Shown: in pieces, positions 16,220-24,316 of the stretch
Numbering within the stretch: position 1 is the first letter of the stretch
Layout of the letters: each line of letters opens with the position of its first letter
DNA from: Anaerolineaceae bacterium
GTDB lineage: Bacteria > Chloroflexota > Anaerolineae > Aggregatilineales > Phototrophicaceae
Length of the DNA: 43,915 nucleotides
NCBI GenBank assembly: GCA_007693385.1
Contig: REDR01000034.1
Location: forward strand, 1-43,915
Direction of reading: 5' to 3'
Translations under genes and position numbers: made by a program
The notes under the pieces: model-generated
Told to the model about the DNA's origin: nothing
Databases searched by the model: none
Seen by the model: only the letters and a program-made list of their open reading frames with translations

Positions 16220-17017
16220 ATGGCATACGAAAATATCTTATTTGATGTAAATGATGGCGTGGCGACGCTCACACTGAACCGTCCGTCCAGCTATAACAGC
16301 CTCAGTCTGGCGACCATCCGCGAGTTGATCGCCGCGTTCAAAGCGATCAGCAAGGATGCGAGCATCCGCGCCGTGATCTTGACCGGCACCGGCAAGGGGT
16401 TCAGCACCGGCGCTGATCTGGTCGAACTCGGCGCGAACCTGCATGACGTGGACATTAGCGGCGTCCTGCGCGACGGGCTGAACGCGCTGGCGCTGACCAT
16501 GCGCGGGTTGGAGAAGCCGATCATCTGCGCGATCAATGGGGTGGCCGCCGGTGCGGGGGCGTCCCTGCCGTTGATGGCCGATTATCGCATCGCGTCGGAG
16601 GAGGCCAGCTTTGTATTCGCGGCGTTCGTCAATATCGGGCTGGTGCCGGATGGTGGCGGCACGTTTCTGCTTCAGCAGATCGTCGGCGCGGGCAAGGCGT
16701 TCGAGCTATTCCTGACCGCCGATGCGAAGAACCGATTGAGCGCATCCGACGCGCTGACGTATGGTATCGTCAATCGCGTGGTGGCGGCGGATGCGTTATC
16801 AGCGACGGCGGATGAACTGGCCGGACGCTGGGCGAAGATGCCGACGCGGGCGATTGGCTGGACGAAACGCGCCATCTACCGCGCCGCCGAGCGCTCCTTA
16901 GCCGATGCGCTGGAATATGAAGCGCTGATGCAGGGCGCGACGTTCAAGACGCACGATTTTGGGGAGGGCGTGCAGGCGTTTTTGGAGAAGCGCGAGCCGA
17001 ACTTCAAAGGCGAATGA
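16220..17017 (+). CDS. Enoyl-CoA hydratase/isomerase family protein (crotonase fold)
   Basis: Crotonase-superfamily enzyme acting on an acyl-CoA thioester. The oxyanion-hole glycines lie in GTGKGFSTGADLVELG and INGVAAGAGASLPLMADYR. Of the two acids used by classical enoyl-CoA hydratases only one is present: Asp144 in GLVPDGGGTFLL. The first glutamate position is within FVNIGL and has no acid. That pattern, with GLVPD-x-GGT, is closer to PaaG-type isomerases than to true hydratases. Length (265 aa) is typical. ATG 16220 gives the usual family N-terminus (MAYENILFDVNDGVATLTLN); an upstream ATG at 16202 exists, and the AAAGGAG at 16161-16167 is too far from either. It converges on fabG with 20 bases between. 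Confidence 0.88.
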   Translation: MAYENILFDVNDGVATLTLNRPSSYNSLSLATIRELIAAFKAISKDASIRAVILTGTGKGFSTGADLVELGANLHDVDISGVLRDGLNALALTMRGLEKPIICAINGVAAGAGASLPLMADYRIASEEASFVFAAFVNIGLVPDGGGTFLLQQIVGAGKAFELFLTADAKNRLSASDALTYGIVNRVVAADALSATADELAGRWAKMPTRAIGWTKRAIYRAAERSLADALEYEALMQGATFKTHDFGEGVQAFLEKREPNFKGE

Positions 17018-17037
17018 TCGCGCCCGCGCCGGTTATG

Positions 17038-17784
17038 TCACATGCCTAGCCCGCCGTCCACGCTCAATACATGGCCGGTGATGTAACCGGCAGAATCCGA
17101 AGCCAGAAACGCGACGGTTTCCGCCACTTCTTCTATCGTACCCCAGCGCCCTAACGGGATGAACTGGTGCGATGTGGCGCGTTGCTCTTCCGTCAGAGTG
17201 CTGGTCAGGTCGGTATCGACGAAGCCGGGCGCCACCGCGTTGACCGTGATGCCGCGCCCGCCGACCTCTCGCGCCAGCGATTTCGTCAGGCCGATTAATC
17301 CGGCTTTGCTGGCGCTGTAGTTGGTTTGTCCGGCCTGTCCCATCACGCCGCTAACGCTGGTGATGTTGATGACGCGCCCGCTACGCTTACGCATCATGCT
17401 ACGCACAGCCGCCTTACTGCACAGCCACGCGCTCCGCAGGTTGGTCTGGATCACCGCGTCGAAGTCGTCCGCTTTCATCATCATGATGACGTTATCGCGG
17501 GTGATTCCGGCATTGTTGACCAGAATATCAATGCGCCCGTGCGCCTTGACCGCGCCGCCGATCAGCGCGTTCGCGCCTTCTTCGGTGCTGACATCCGCGC
17601 CGACGGCCTCCGCAGTCCCGCCCGCGCCGGTGATCTGCGCGACGACGGCTTGCGCCGCTTCCGCGTTGCGCTGATAGTTGACGACCACCGTCGCGCCGCG
17701 TCCGGCCAACGTCAGCGCGATGCCGCGCCCGATGCCACGACTGCCGCCGGTCACTACCGCGACTTTACCCTGTAAATCCCCCAT
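17038..17784 (-). CDS. fabG: 3-oxoacyl-[acyl-carrier-protein] reductase
   Basis: NADPH-dependent short-chain dehydrogenase for the first reduction step of fatty-acid elongation. The Rossmann motif is TGGSRGIG (residues 12-19), NNAG is at 90-93, and the catalytic set is Asn115, Ser143, Tyr156 and Lys160 (YSASK). The C-terminus GYITGHVLSVDGGLGM is the FabG hallmark. Length 248 aa is typical. AGGAGG at 17798-17793 is 8 bases from the ATG. It is the last gene of the minus-strand block, 42 bases after the CPBP protease gene. Other SDR enzymes look similar, but the match to FabG is close throughout. Confidence 0.93.
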   Translation of the reverse strand: MGDLQGKVAVVTGGSRGIGRGIALTLAGRGATVVVNYQRNAEAAQAVVAQITGAGGTAEAVGADVSTEEGANALIGGAVKAHGRIDILVNNAGITRDNVIMMMKADDFDAVIQTNLRSAWLCSKAAVRSMMRKRSGRVINITSVSGVMGQAGQTNYSASKAGLIGLTKSLAREVGGRGITVNAVAPGFVDTDLTSTLTEEQRATSHQFIPLGRWGTIEEVAETVAFLASDSAGYITGHVLSVDGGLGM

Positions 17785-17826
17785 GTCTTGCGCCTCCTTC
17801 GTGTTGATTCTGCGCCCGTCACACGC

Positions 17827-18564
17827 TTAAAAGACGGGCGTCCGTAAGATGAAATAAGACACGATGACCACCGTGCCATTGTTGGCGGCGTGTAGGGCGG
17901 TAGCGTTCCAGATTGAGCCGCTATAAGTGTAGACCACCGCGCACAGCACGCCCGCCAGCGTCAGCGATAGCCACGACACCGCCGAGAAATGCACCGCGCC
18001 GAACACCGCCGAACTGATGAGCAGTCCCAGCCATAGATTGGTGCGCGTGCCGATCCACTGGTACAGCATCCCCCTGAAGAAGATTTCCTCCGCAAACGGG
18101 ACGATCAACGCGGTGCCGACGAACGCCAGCAGGAAATCCGCAACCGGCACGGAGTCGAATACCGGCTCGCCGCCGGTCACGTCTACCGGCATATCCAGCA
18201 GAGCGCCGATAGCTGAGGTCAGCGTCAAGCTGATCGGCACGAAGCACACACCGAGCACAACTGAGAGCGCCAGCCATGACGCCGACGTGCGCTGTAAACC
18301 AACCGCCCGCCAGCCATACGGATGACGGCGCACGCCGAGCCAGAACACACTGCCGCCGAACGCGACCAGCGAGACCAGCGCCGCGCCCATCATGAACACG
18401 CCTTGGTCGGCGGTGTCGAAGCGGGCGTTCTCGATGTCGAGCGCGGCATTCGGCCATAGCGCGATCAGCGCGATGACGCCGAAGATGAAAATGCCGCACC
18501 CCGCCAGCGAGATCGCGGCGGCCTGATCGTCATTCCAGACCGGCTTTTTGCCCATACTCATCAT
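17827..18564 (-). CDS. CPBP-family intramembrane glutamic protease
   Basis: A polytopic membrane protein of the CPBP/CAAX-protease (Abi) family, with about seven hydrophobic segments. The catalytic motifs are complete: Glu159-Glu160 with Arg164 in FAEEIFFRG, His192 in GAVHFSAVS, and His225 with Asn228/229 in LHAANNG. Family members cleave within the membrane or process prenylated or bacteriocin-like substrates; the substrate here is unknown. Its ATG overlaps the stop of the upstream TolB-like gene in ATGA (18564-18561), so the two are translationally coupled, and the envelope protein may be a partner. A second, more divergent CPBP protein lies at 23216. Confidence 0.88.
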   Translation of the reverse strand: MMSMGKKPVWNDDQAAAISLAGCGIFIFGVIALIALWPNAALDIENARFDTADQGVFMMGAALVSLVAFGGSVFWLGVRRHPYGWRAVGLQRTSASWLALSVVLGVCFVPISLTLTSAIGALLDMPVDVTGGEPVFDSVPVADFLLAFVGTALIVPFAEEIFFRGMLYQWIGTRTNLWLGLLISSAVFGAVHFSAVSWLSLTLAGVLCAVVYTYSGSIWNATALHAANNGTVVIVSYFILRTPVF

Positions 18565-20018
18565 GACGGGCCGACCCAGCCGATCAGCGACATCTGCCCG
18601 CGCAGATTCAGCGTCAGGTTGACGGCGGATAGCCCATCGCGTGAGCCGACGTAAATATCGCGGCGGCCGTCTACCGCGCTACGGTCTTGACTGATGCCGG
18701 TGAAGGCGATGCGGCTATCATCCGGCGCGAAGCGTGGCGCACAGACGTTTGTCGGGCGGTTGAAGTTGCTGATGACCGCGTAATTCTCATTGAGTACACG
18801 AAGCGAACTGGGACATTGCCCGCTCGTCCCGCCCAGCGCTAGCCGATCCCCTGCCGCCGACCAGTCGGCATCCATCGCGTAGCGCGAGAACGAGACAGCC
18901 GTCACCGTGTTGATGCGCCCGCCGTCGCGCCCGAATATCACGATCTCCGTCGTGTTGGTCGCTTCGTCAACCACCTGCGCCGCCACTTTCGCGCCGTCCG
19001 GCGTCCAGCGTTCCGCCAGATACAGCGTCGCGTCGCTGTCGTTCAGGCGTACCGGCTCGGCCTGCATGGTGTTCATATCGCCCAGCCAGAGCGTGCGCGA
19101 CGGGTCGAAGATGTCGAATGAATCGCCCGCCGTGAATGCCAGCGTGGAGTCGTCCAACCAGTACGGCGGCTCGAACGTCTCTTCCTGACTGATGCGACGG
19201 GTCGCGCCGGTTTCCATATTGAGGACGTACACATGCCCGCCGGTGAGCGCCGGTTGCTCGTTGTGGTCGCAGGCGTCCGCATCGCCGGGCACCCATGAAG
19301 GGCAGGTCACGCGATCACTGACGAACGCCAGCCAGCGACCATCCGGCGACCATGCCGGCCAGAAATTATTGGAGTCGTTGATGACCAGCCCGCCCCACAC
19401 GCTACGATCCAGATTGAACTCGAAAATATCGGCGCTGTAGCCGGTCTCCCACACCATCGCCATCCGGCGGCCATCCGGCGACCATGTGGGCGATTGCGAC
19501 AGGCCGCGCACGTTCAACGAACTCTCGTTGATGACCCGCGCCCCGAAGCCGGAGCCGACATCGACCAGCCACAGGCCGCGCTCGTCGCTTCCGGCGCGGT
19601 CATTCAGCAGGTAGGCCACCGTGTTACCCAATGGCGACACGAAAACCCGTTCCAGCGTCCCCAGTGAAAACTCGATGATGGGGTATAGGTTATTGGCATT
19701 GTTGGGATCGACGTAGTAAAGCACGGTCAGATCGCTGGTTGGTTCGGCGGTGGCGAGACTGGTCGTGTCCGAGTCGTTGGTGTTGATGAAGGCGACATGC
19801 GGGCGCGTCAAGCCATTACGCACCGCCGCCGGAATTTCGTAGTCGCGCCACATGCTGAACTCGTAGCGCGTTACCGGCGCGGGTGTGCTGGGCGGCGCGG
19901 GCGCATCTTGCGCGGCGGCTTCCTGCGCGGCTGGCGTGGAGAACGTGGCCGCGCCGACGATCAATAACAGCGCGAAGTAGACTGCCAGACTGATGAGAAA
20001 CAAATATCGCTTGAACAT
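18561..20018 (-). CDS. Membrane-anchored TolB-like beta-propeller protein
   Basis: An exported protein with an N-terminal signal anchor (MFKRYLFLISLAVYFALLLI) and a Pro/Ala-rich linker. These are followed by repeated PD40/TolB-type blades: SPTWSPDGRRMAMVWE, WPAWSPDGRWLAFVSD, AERWTPDGAKVAAQV, DADWSAAGDRLALGG and APRFAPDDSRIAFTG. The propeller should lie outside the membrane and bind a protein or ligand; no enzymatic motif is seen. Four cysteines in blade loops (around CPSWVPGDADACD, and CPSSLRV with VCAPR) could form disulfides. GTG 20051 is in frame, but ATG 20018, 12 bases after GAGGT, gives a standard signal anchor. It lies between the LysM lipoprotein and CPBP protease genes and is coupled to the latter. 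Confidence 0.85.
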   Translation of the reverse strand: MFKRYLFLISLAVYFALLLIVGAATFSTPAAQEAAAQDAPAPPSTPAPVTRYEFSMWRDYEIPAAVRNGLTRPHVAFINTNDSDTTSLATAEPTSDLTVLYYVDPNNANNLYPIIEFSLGTLERVFVSPLGNTVAYLLNDRAGSDERGLWLVDVGSGFGARVINESSLNVRGLSQSPTWSPDGRRMAMVWETGYSADIFEFNLDRSVWGGLVINDSNNFWPAWSPDGRWLAFVSDRVTCPSWVPGDADACDHNEQPALTGGHVYVLNMETGATRRISQEETFEPPYWLDDSTLAFTAGDSFDIFDPSRTLWLGDMNTMQAEPVRLNDSDATLYLAERWTPDGAKVAAQVVDEATNTTEIVIFGRDGGRINTVTAVSFSRYAMDADWSAAGDRLALGGTSGQCPSSLRVLNENYAVISNFNRPTNVCAPRFAPDDSRIAFTGISQDRSAVDGRRDIYVGSRDGLSAVNLTLNLRGQMSLIGWVGPS

Positions 20019-20111
20019 CACAGGTTGATTGACCTCACAAACATAATACACGGATCGCTCACGGTTGGGCGCTATCTTACCATATCGACGCGGCGCTGGC
20101 GTTAGCCAGCG

Positions 20112-21152
20112 CTACTGCGTGACGGTGATCGTCTGGGAATAGGTGGCTTGTGTGCCATCGGCGGCGGTGACAAGTAGCTCATAAGTGATGCTAGCAGTTG
20201 GACATACCGACTGTGAGCCGCCCGACGGGACGTTCTGCCCGTCCAGACTGACGGAAGCCGCGCCGCTTGTCGTCCATGACAGCGTGACGCAATCGCCCGC
20301 GACGATGACATCGCGCTCCGCCGTGAATGTCACCTCTCCGGCGCGAACATTCGGTGTGATGGTTGGTGCGGTGGGGGCGGCGCCGGTGGCGGGCAAGCGG
20401 ATTTCCTGCCCGACGTTGAGCTGGTCGGGATTGGTGATGCAATTGGCGGCGATGATCTCCGCCACGCTCAAATCATACTGTAGCGCGATGCGCGTCAGGG
20501 TATCGCCCGCGCTGACGGTGTAGACCTGCGTCCAGTCTGGCGGCGTCTCGCATGTCGCGTTGCCTGCATCGGTTGGCAGGATGAACGGCGCGTCGGATGG
20601 CTGTATCGGCGCGGCCTGAATGCTGTTGTCGGGTGGCGATGTTGGCGAGATGATCGCGGTGGGTGCGGGGACGGATGTCGCGCCGACGGTCTGCCGTTGG
20701 TCAAGCGGGCGCGGCAGATTGCTAATCGGCAGATTGAGCAGGAGGTCACGCGGGGCGGCGGTTGGCTCGGCGGGTGCGCCCACCGTGACCAGTGCCGGAC
20801 TCGCGCTCAGCCGTACCGCATACGCCGGACGGATCAGGCGCGTCACGCCCTCAGCCATGACCGACGCCACGCCATCCAGCGCGATGACCTGCATCTGTGT
20901 GTCGCTATACGTCCAGTAGATCGTTGAGTCGAATAGCACGGTGGCCGTCTCGGTCTGGATCGTCACCTGTGCCGATTCCGCTTGTAGCAGGACGCCCGCA
21001 GAGGTAGGGATGCAGGCTAGCGTCACCGATGTGTGATCGGCGATCTGCTGGCAGGTCAGCGCGTTGATGAATTCGCCGGATGTGGCGCGATTTTGCACGA
21101 GGCATCCACTCGCCATCAGCAGAACAATCAACAGGAAAAGATACCGTCCCAT
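20112..21152 (-). CDS. LysM-domain lipoprotein with Ig-like C-terminal domain
   Basis: The N-terminus MGRYLFLLIVLLMASGC is a lipoprotein signal with Cys17 as the lipidation site. Residues 30-125 are a beta-rich domain with two cysteines (34 and 47). A Pro/Ala/Thr-rich linker spans about 126-200. A LysM domain (about 210-254, VYTVSAGDTLTRIALQYDLS) should bind glycan such as peptidoglycan. An Ig-like domain (about 274-345, FTAERDVIVAGDCVTLSWTT) ends the protein, with Cys288 and Cys317 likely paired. It is probably an outside-facing envelope protein linking membrane and wall. AGGGGA overlaps the tatC stop, 10 bases before the ATG, so it belongs to the tat operon and may be co-expressed with it. 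Confidence 0.87.
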   Translation of the reverse strand: MGRYLFLLIVLLMASGCLVQNRATSGEFINALTCQQIADHTSVTLACIPTSAGVLLQAESAQVTIQTETATVLFDSTIYWTYSDTQMQVIALDGVASVMAEGVTRLIRPAYAVRLSASPALVTVGAPAEPTAAPRDLLLNLPISNLPRPLDQRQTVGATSVPAPTAIISPTSPPDNSIQAAPIQPSDAPFILPTDAGNATCETPPDWTQVYTVSAGDTLTRIALQYDLSVAEIIAANCITNPDQLNVGQEIRLPATGAAPTAPTITPNVRAGEVTFTAERDVIVAGDCVTLSWTTSGAASVSLDGQNVPSGGSQSVCPTASITYELLVTAADGTQATYSQTITVTQ

Positions 21153-21168
21153 CTGGCGATTTTCCCCT

Positions 21169-21963
21169 CTAACGTCGCGTCAATCGCTGGCCGAACAATA
21201 CCAGTATAATCGAGATGCCGTACAGCGCCACCAGCGGCCCCATCACCAGAAACATATTGACCGGATCGACGGTGGGCGTGATGATGGCCGCCGCGATTGC
21301 CGATAGCACGATGGCGACACGCCAATGCCGGATCAACGCGCCCGCCCGTACCGCGCCCAGCAATGACAGCACGAACAGCACTAGCGGCAACTCGAACGCG
21401 ACGCCCATCCAGAATAGGATGGCGGTCACGAAGCTCAGATATTCATTCGCCGCCCATTCTGCGCGAAAGATGTCACTCTGGAAGCTCTCCAGAAACGCCA
21501 TCGCGGGCGGCATCAAGATGTACCACGCGAACAGGATGCCGACCACGAATAACGCCGAAATAGCGGGCAAGGTCATCAGCACGTAGCGGCGTTCTTTTTT
21601 GGTCAGGCCGGGCAGGACGAACATCATGATTTGATGGGTGATGGCCGGGACTGCGATCACGCCGCCGACCAGCAACGCCACGCGGAAATAATTGACTACC
21701 GCGCCCGTCGGTCCCAGCACCAGCAAGCGCCGCGCTTCTTCCGGGTTGATGTCGCGGTACGGTTGCAACAGGATTTCCAGCACCGGCTCGGCCAGCAGAA
21801 TCCCGACGCCGACGCCGACGATCAGCGCCATGAAACTACGCAGGAGGCGCTGGCGCAACTCCGCGAGATGTTCCAGTATCCCCATGCGGAGTTGTTCATC
21901 GTCGGGGGTGGGTGTTTCCGGTTCGTGGTCTGGGGGGCGGGTTTTGGTCTGCACAGCCGTCAA
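21169..21963 (-). CDS. tatC: Sec-independent (Tat) protein translocase TatC
   Basis: TatC is the core receptor of the twin-arginine translocon, which exports folded proteins. Signatures are HLAELRQRLLRSF at the N-terminal cytoplasmic face, PGLTKKERRYV, FELPLVLFVLSLLG, and the ITPTVDPVNMFL block with six predicted helices. Length about 264 aa is normal. The TTG at 21963 begins 6 bases after the stop of the tatB-like gene; AAAGGG (21971-21966) fits the in-frame GTG at 21954 better, so the first three residues are uncertain. Clustered with a TatA/B-type gene, nusB and two envelope-protein genes. Confidence 0.95.
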   Translation of the reverse strand: MTAVQTKTRPPDHEPETPTPDDEQLRMGILEHLAELRQRLLRSFMALIVGVGVGILLAEPVLEILLQPYRDINPEEARRLLVLGPTGAVVNYFRVALLVGGVIAVPAITHQIMMFVLPGLTKKERRYVLMTLPAISALFVVGILFAWYILMPPAMAFLESFQSDIFRAEWAANEYLSFVTAILFWMGVAFELPLVLFVLSLLGAVRAGALIRHWRVAIVLSAIAAAIITPTVDPVNMFLVMGPLVALYGISIILVLFGQRLTRR

Positions 21964-21969
21964 TGCCCT

Positions 21970-22404
21970 TTAATCATCTCTGCTGTTCTGTGACCATGTG
22001 CCGAAGTCGGACGGGCGCGGCGGTGGGGCTGGCGGTAGCTGGCCGCCCGCTTGATCTACTTTGCGATCATCGCCCGCAGACAGTTCTTTTTGTATGCCGT
22101 TCCGTTCCGCCTCATAATCGCGCATCGCTTTTTCCATCGGCTCGCGCAGAGGGCGAACGGCGTCTTCGGCAAGGCGGCGCATGGCGCGGCGGTCTGTCGG
22201 GTCTTTCGGTAGCTTGAAATCGACACCGGCTGAGTCAATCTCTTTCTGCATGGCGGAGACGGTGCGATCCCACAATTGCCGCATCTGCGCGAAAAAGCGT
22301 CCGGTGACATACGCCCAATTCAACAGGCGACGCGGCCCGGCCACGATCAGCGCGATCAGCATAATCATCACGATTTCCCAGATGCCGATGCCAAAAATAC
22401 TCAT
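21970..22404 (-). CDS. Twin-arginine translocase TatA/TatB family subunit
   Basis: A 144-aa protein with one N-terminal membrane helix followed by the GP-hinge and an amphipathic helix: FGIGIWEIVMIMLIALIVAG then PRRLLNWAYVTGRFFAQ. The polar residue Glu10 near the membrane start and the GPRRL hinge resemble TatB more than TatA. A charged helical region (45-110) and a Pro-rich disordered tail follow, again longer than a typical TatA. Partners TatC (next gene) in substrate recognition. AAGGAG lies 8 bases before the ATG. No second TatA-type gene is in the window. The A-versus-B assignment is not secure. Confidence 0.88.
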   Translation of the reverse strand: MSIFGIGIWEIVMIMLIALIVAGPRRLLNWAYVTGRFFAQMRQLWDRTVSAMQKEIDSAGVDFKLPKDPTDRRAMRRLAEDAVRPLREPMEKAMRDYEAERNGIQKELSAGDDRKVDQAGGQLPPAPPPRPSDFGTWSQNSRDD

Positions 22405-22435
22405 GCTGTCGTCTCCTTACCAACCGTGCGGCGGC

Positions 22436-22984
22436 TCAACCCACCGCGCTCCCCGTGCCCGATGACATATTGAGCATCTGACCGATATCGACGGTATCTT
22501 CGACCACCGCGCCCAGCACGCCGTTCACGAAGCGCGTCGAACCTTCCGCGCCGAACCACTTCGCCAGTTCAACCGCCTCATCAATCACCACCTTGACCGG
22601 CACCGGCTGATCTTCGACGTGCATCTCGAAGATCGCCAACCGTAGCACGTTACGGTCAATGATCGCCAGTTGTGCCACCGGCCATTCAGGGGCGAAATAT
22701 GAGATCACCGCGTCCAGTTGACGGCGTTTATTCAGGACGCCGCGAACCAGCAAGCGCAGATAATCCGCGCCGCGCTCGCTCAGCGCGTAATAAGCCATCT
22801 GCTGGCTCATGACTTCGCCGATGGGGTGTCCGGCGCTGTCAATTTCGTATAGAATCTGTAGCGCCACGCGACGCACAAGACTATTCTCATTGACGGCGGC
22901 GGGTGGCTGGATGACTTCTCGATCCAGCACTTCGTCCGGGTCTAATTCCGGCAAATTGGGATGATCTGGTAAATCGTTGGACAT
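22436..22984 (-). CDS. nusB: Transcription antitermination factor NusB
   Basis: RNA-binding protein that joins NusE (S10) and NusA on boxA RNA during rRNA transcription. The all-helical NusB fold starts near residue 36: NSLVRRVALQILYEIDSAG, then VRGVLNKRRQLDAVI, PVAQLAIIDRNVLRLAIFEM, and the signature PVKVVIDEAVELAKWFG with STRFVNGVLGAV. An acidic, Pro-rich leader of about 35 residues precedes it. The frame is open to a TTG at 23026, but the first conserved-looking start is ATG 22984; neither has a strong ribosome binding site. It heads the minus-strand tat/envelope gene block, 31 bases from the tatB-like gene. Confidence 0.92.
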   Translation of the reverse strand: MSNDLPDHPNLPELDPDEVLDREVIQPPAAVNENSLVRRVALQILYEIDSAGHPIGEVMSQQMAYYALSERGADYLRLLVRGVLNKRRQLDAVISYFAPEWPVAQLAIIDRNVLRLAIFEMHVEDQPVPVKVVIDEAVELAKWFGAEGSTRFVNGVLGAVVEDTVDIGQMLNMSSGTGSAVG

Positions 22985-23127
22985 TTTATCGCTTGTATAT
23001 TTCCTGACTACAGTCACATGATACAATACTCAAGTGTACACGATGCTTCTCGCTTTGACTACGCAATCTTAACCGATGAGCGCATTTCGATATTTCGGCG
23101 GTTTGTTTAGGGCGCGGGATAGATAAC

Positions 23128-23152
23128 GGGCGCAATGCATTGCCCCCCTACG
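23128..23152. repeat. Palindromic intergenic repeat, copy 2
   Basis: GGGCGCAATGCATTGCCCCC then CTACG shares its plan with copy 1 at 13704-13729: GGGCG, a short variable palindrome (here CAATGCATTG), a C-rich arm, and CTACG. Both copies are also preceded 15-20 bases upstream by a GCGC-C/G-GGA stretch. It lies in the 189-base gap between divergent nusB and the second CPBP gene, which otherwise shows nothing recognisable. Confidence 0.55.
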
Positions 23153-23215
23153 GAAAATCAGTATGAACTGCGTGAGTCTTCATGCTATCTTAACCGGAAA
23201 GCGAACGGATTTTTG

Positions 23216-24316
23216 ATGGACTTCTTACTGTTATATGTGCTGGTTATCGGCTACATCGGCGCGACGATCTATCAGGCGAATCGGGCGGAGCGGATGCGCC
23301 GCGTCCTTGAACGCGATGATGCGCTGATGGACGACGGCGAACGCGCTATCGGGCGCGTCAATTATGGTAAGCAGGCCAACGCCGTTCGCAATTTGCTGTA
23401 TGCCGCCGCCGTGATGATGGCGATGTTCGCGCCGTTGATGGTCTTCGCTTATCTGGAATCCGAAGAACAGGCCGACGAGTTGATCCGCGTCGGCACGCTA
23501 GACACCGCTCTCGGCGTCGGTATCGCGCTGTTTTGTGCGGCGGCGGCGGTGCTGGTCATCACATCAGGCGCGGTGCGGGAACGTCTGGCGGCGCTGATCG
23601 GTTCAGCAGGCGATTATGACACGCGCTCGACGGTGCATACAACCGCCATCGTGTTGACTCTGCTGATGCTGACCGGCCAGATCGTGCAATTTCTGGCGGG
23701 CGGCGGGGCGGACGGCTTGACGCAGACCATCGAACAGGAGGGCGTCAGCACGGAGGGCATCGTCTTGCAGATGTTCTTGCAGGTGGCGGTGGCGTTTCTC
23801 GGCGTCGGCTTCGCTATCCGGCGCGGTGGCGCGGCGGCACTGGAACGGCTCGGCCTGCGCCAGCCGACCACAACCGACTTGCGTTATGGGGTGGGCGTCG
23901 GCTTCGGCTTGCTCGGTCTGCTGTACGTGTTCGGCCTGCTGATGCTGATTGTGCAGACGCTAGCTGGCGGCTCGCTGGAAGAAGCCAATGCCGCCAACAC
24001 CGCGCTGACCCGTGCCTTCGCCACTATTCCGCTTGCCCTGCTAATCTCGGCCTGTGCCGCCATCGGTGAGGAAATCCTGTTTCGTGGCGCGTTACAGCCG
24101 ATCTTCGGTAATGTGCTGGTCAGTATCGTGTTCGCCTTGCTCCACACGCAGGCGCTATTTTCCATCGGCATCGTCTTTCTGTTCGCGGTGTCGATGATTC
24201 TCGGCTGGTTGCGGAATCGCGTCGGCACAACCGCCGCCATCATCGCGCATTTCGTCTATAATTTCGTGCAATTGTTGCTGGCAATCGCCGTCATCGAAAG
24301 CGGGGCATTAACGTGA
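23216..24316 (+). CDS. CPBP-family intramembrane glutamic protease
   Basis: A 366-aa polytopic membrane protein. The N-terminal half has an initial helix, a charged cytoplasmic stretch (RAERMRRVLERDDALMDD) and three or four further helices. The C-terminal half is the CPBP core, with Glu285-Glu286 and Arg290 in GEEILFRG, His310 in FALLHTQ, and His345 with Asn349 in HFVYNFVQ, so the active site is complete. ATG 23216 starts with a proper membrane helix; upstream in-frame codons read through non-membrane sequence and the repeat. Its stop overlaps the GTG start of the next gene, a surface protein with a dead metallopeptidase-like domain. That coupling suggests the two act together at the membrane; the substrate is unknown. 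Confidence 0.87.
   Translation: MDFLLLYVLVIGYIGATIYQANRAERMRRVLERDDALMDDGERAIGRVNYGKQANAVRNLLYAAAVMMAMFAPLMVFAYLESEEQADELIRVGTLDTALGVGIALFCAAAAVLVITSGAVRERLAALIGSAGDYDTRSTVHTTAIVLTLLMLTGQIVQFLAGGGADGLTQTIEQEGVSTEGIVLQMFLQVAVAFLGVGFAIRRGGAAALERLGLRQPTTTDLRYGVGVGFGLLGLLYVFGLLMLIVQTLAGGSLEEANAANTALTRAFATIPLALLISACAAIGEEILFRGALQPIFGNVLVSIVFALLHTQALFSIGIVFLFAVSMILGWLRNRVGTTAAIIAHFVYNFVQLLLAIAVIESGALT

Noticed and set aside
23027-23215. Extended N-terminus of the second CPBP protein from an upstream start at 23135
   Set aside because: The extra 27 residues are encoded through the palindromic repeat region and are not hydrophobic or family-like. ATG 23216 begins a proper membrane helix.
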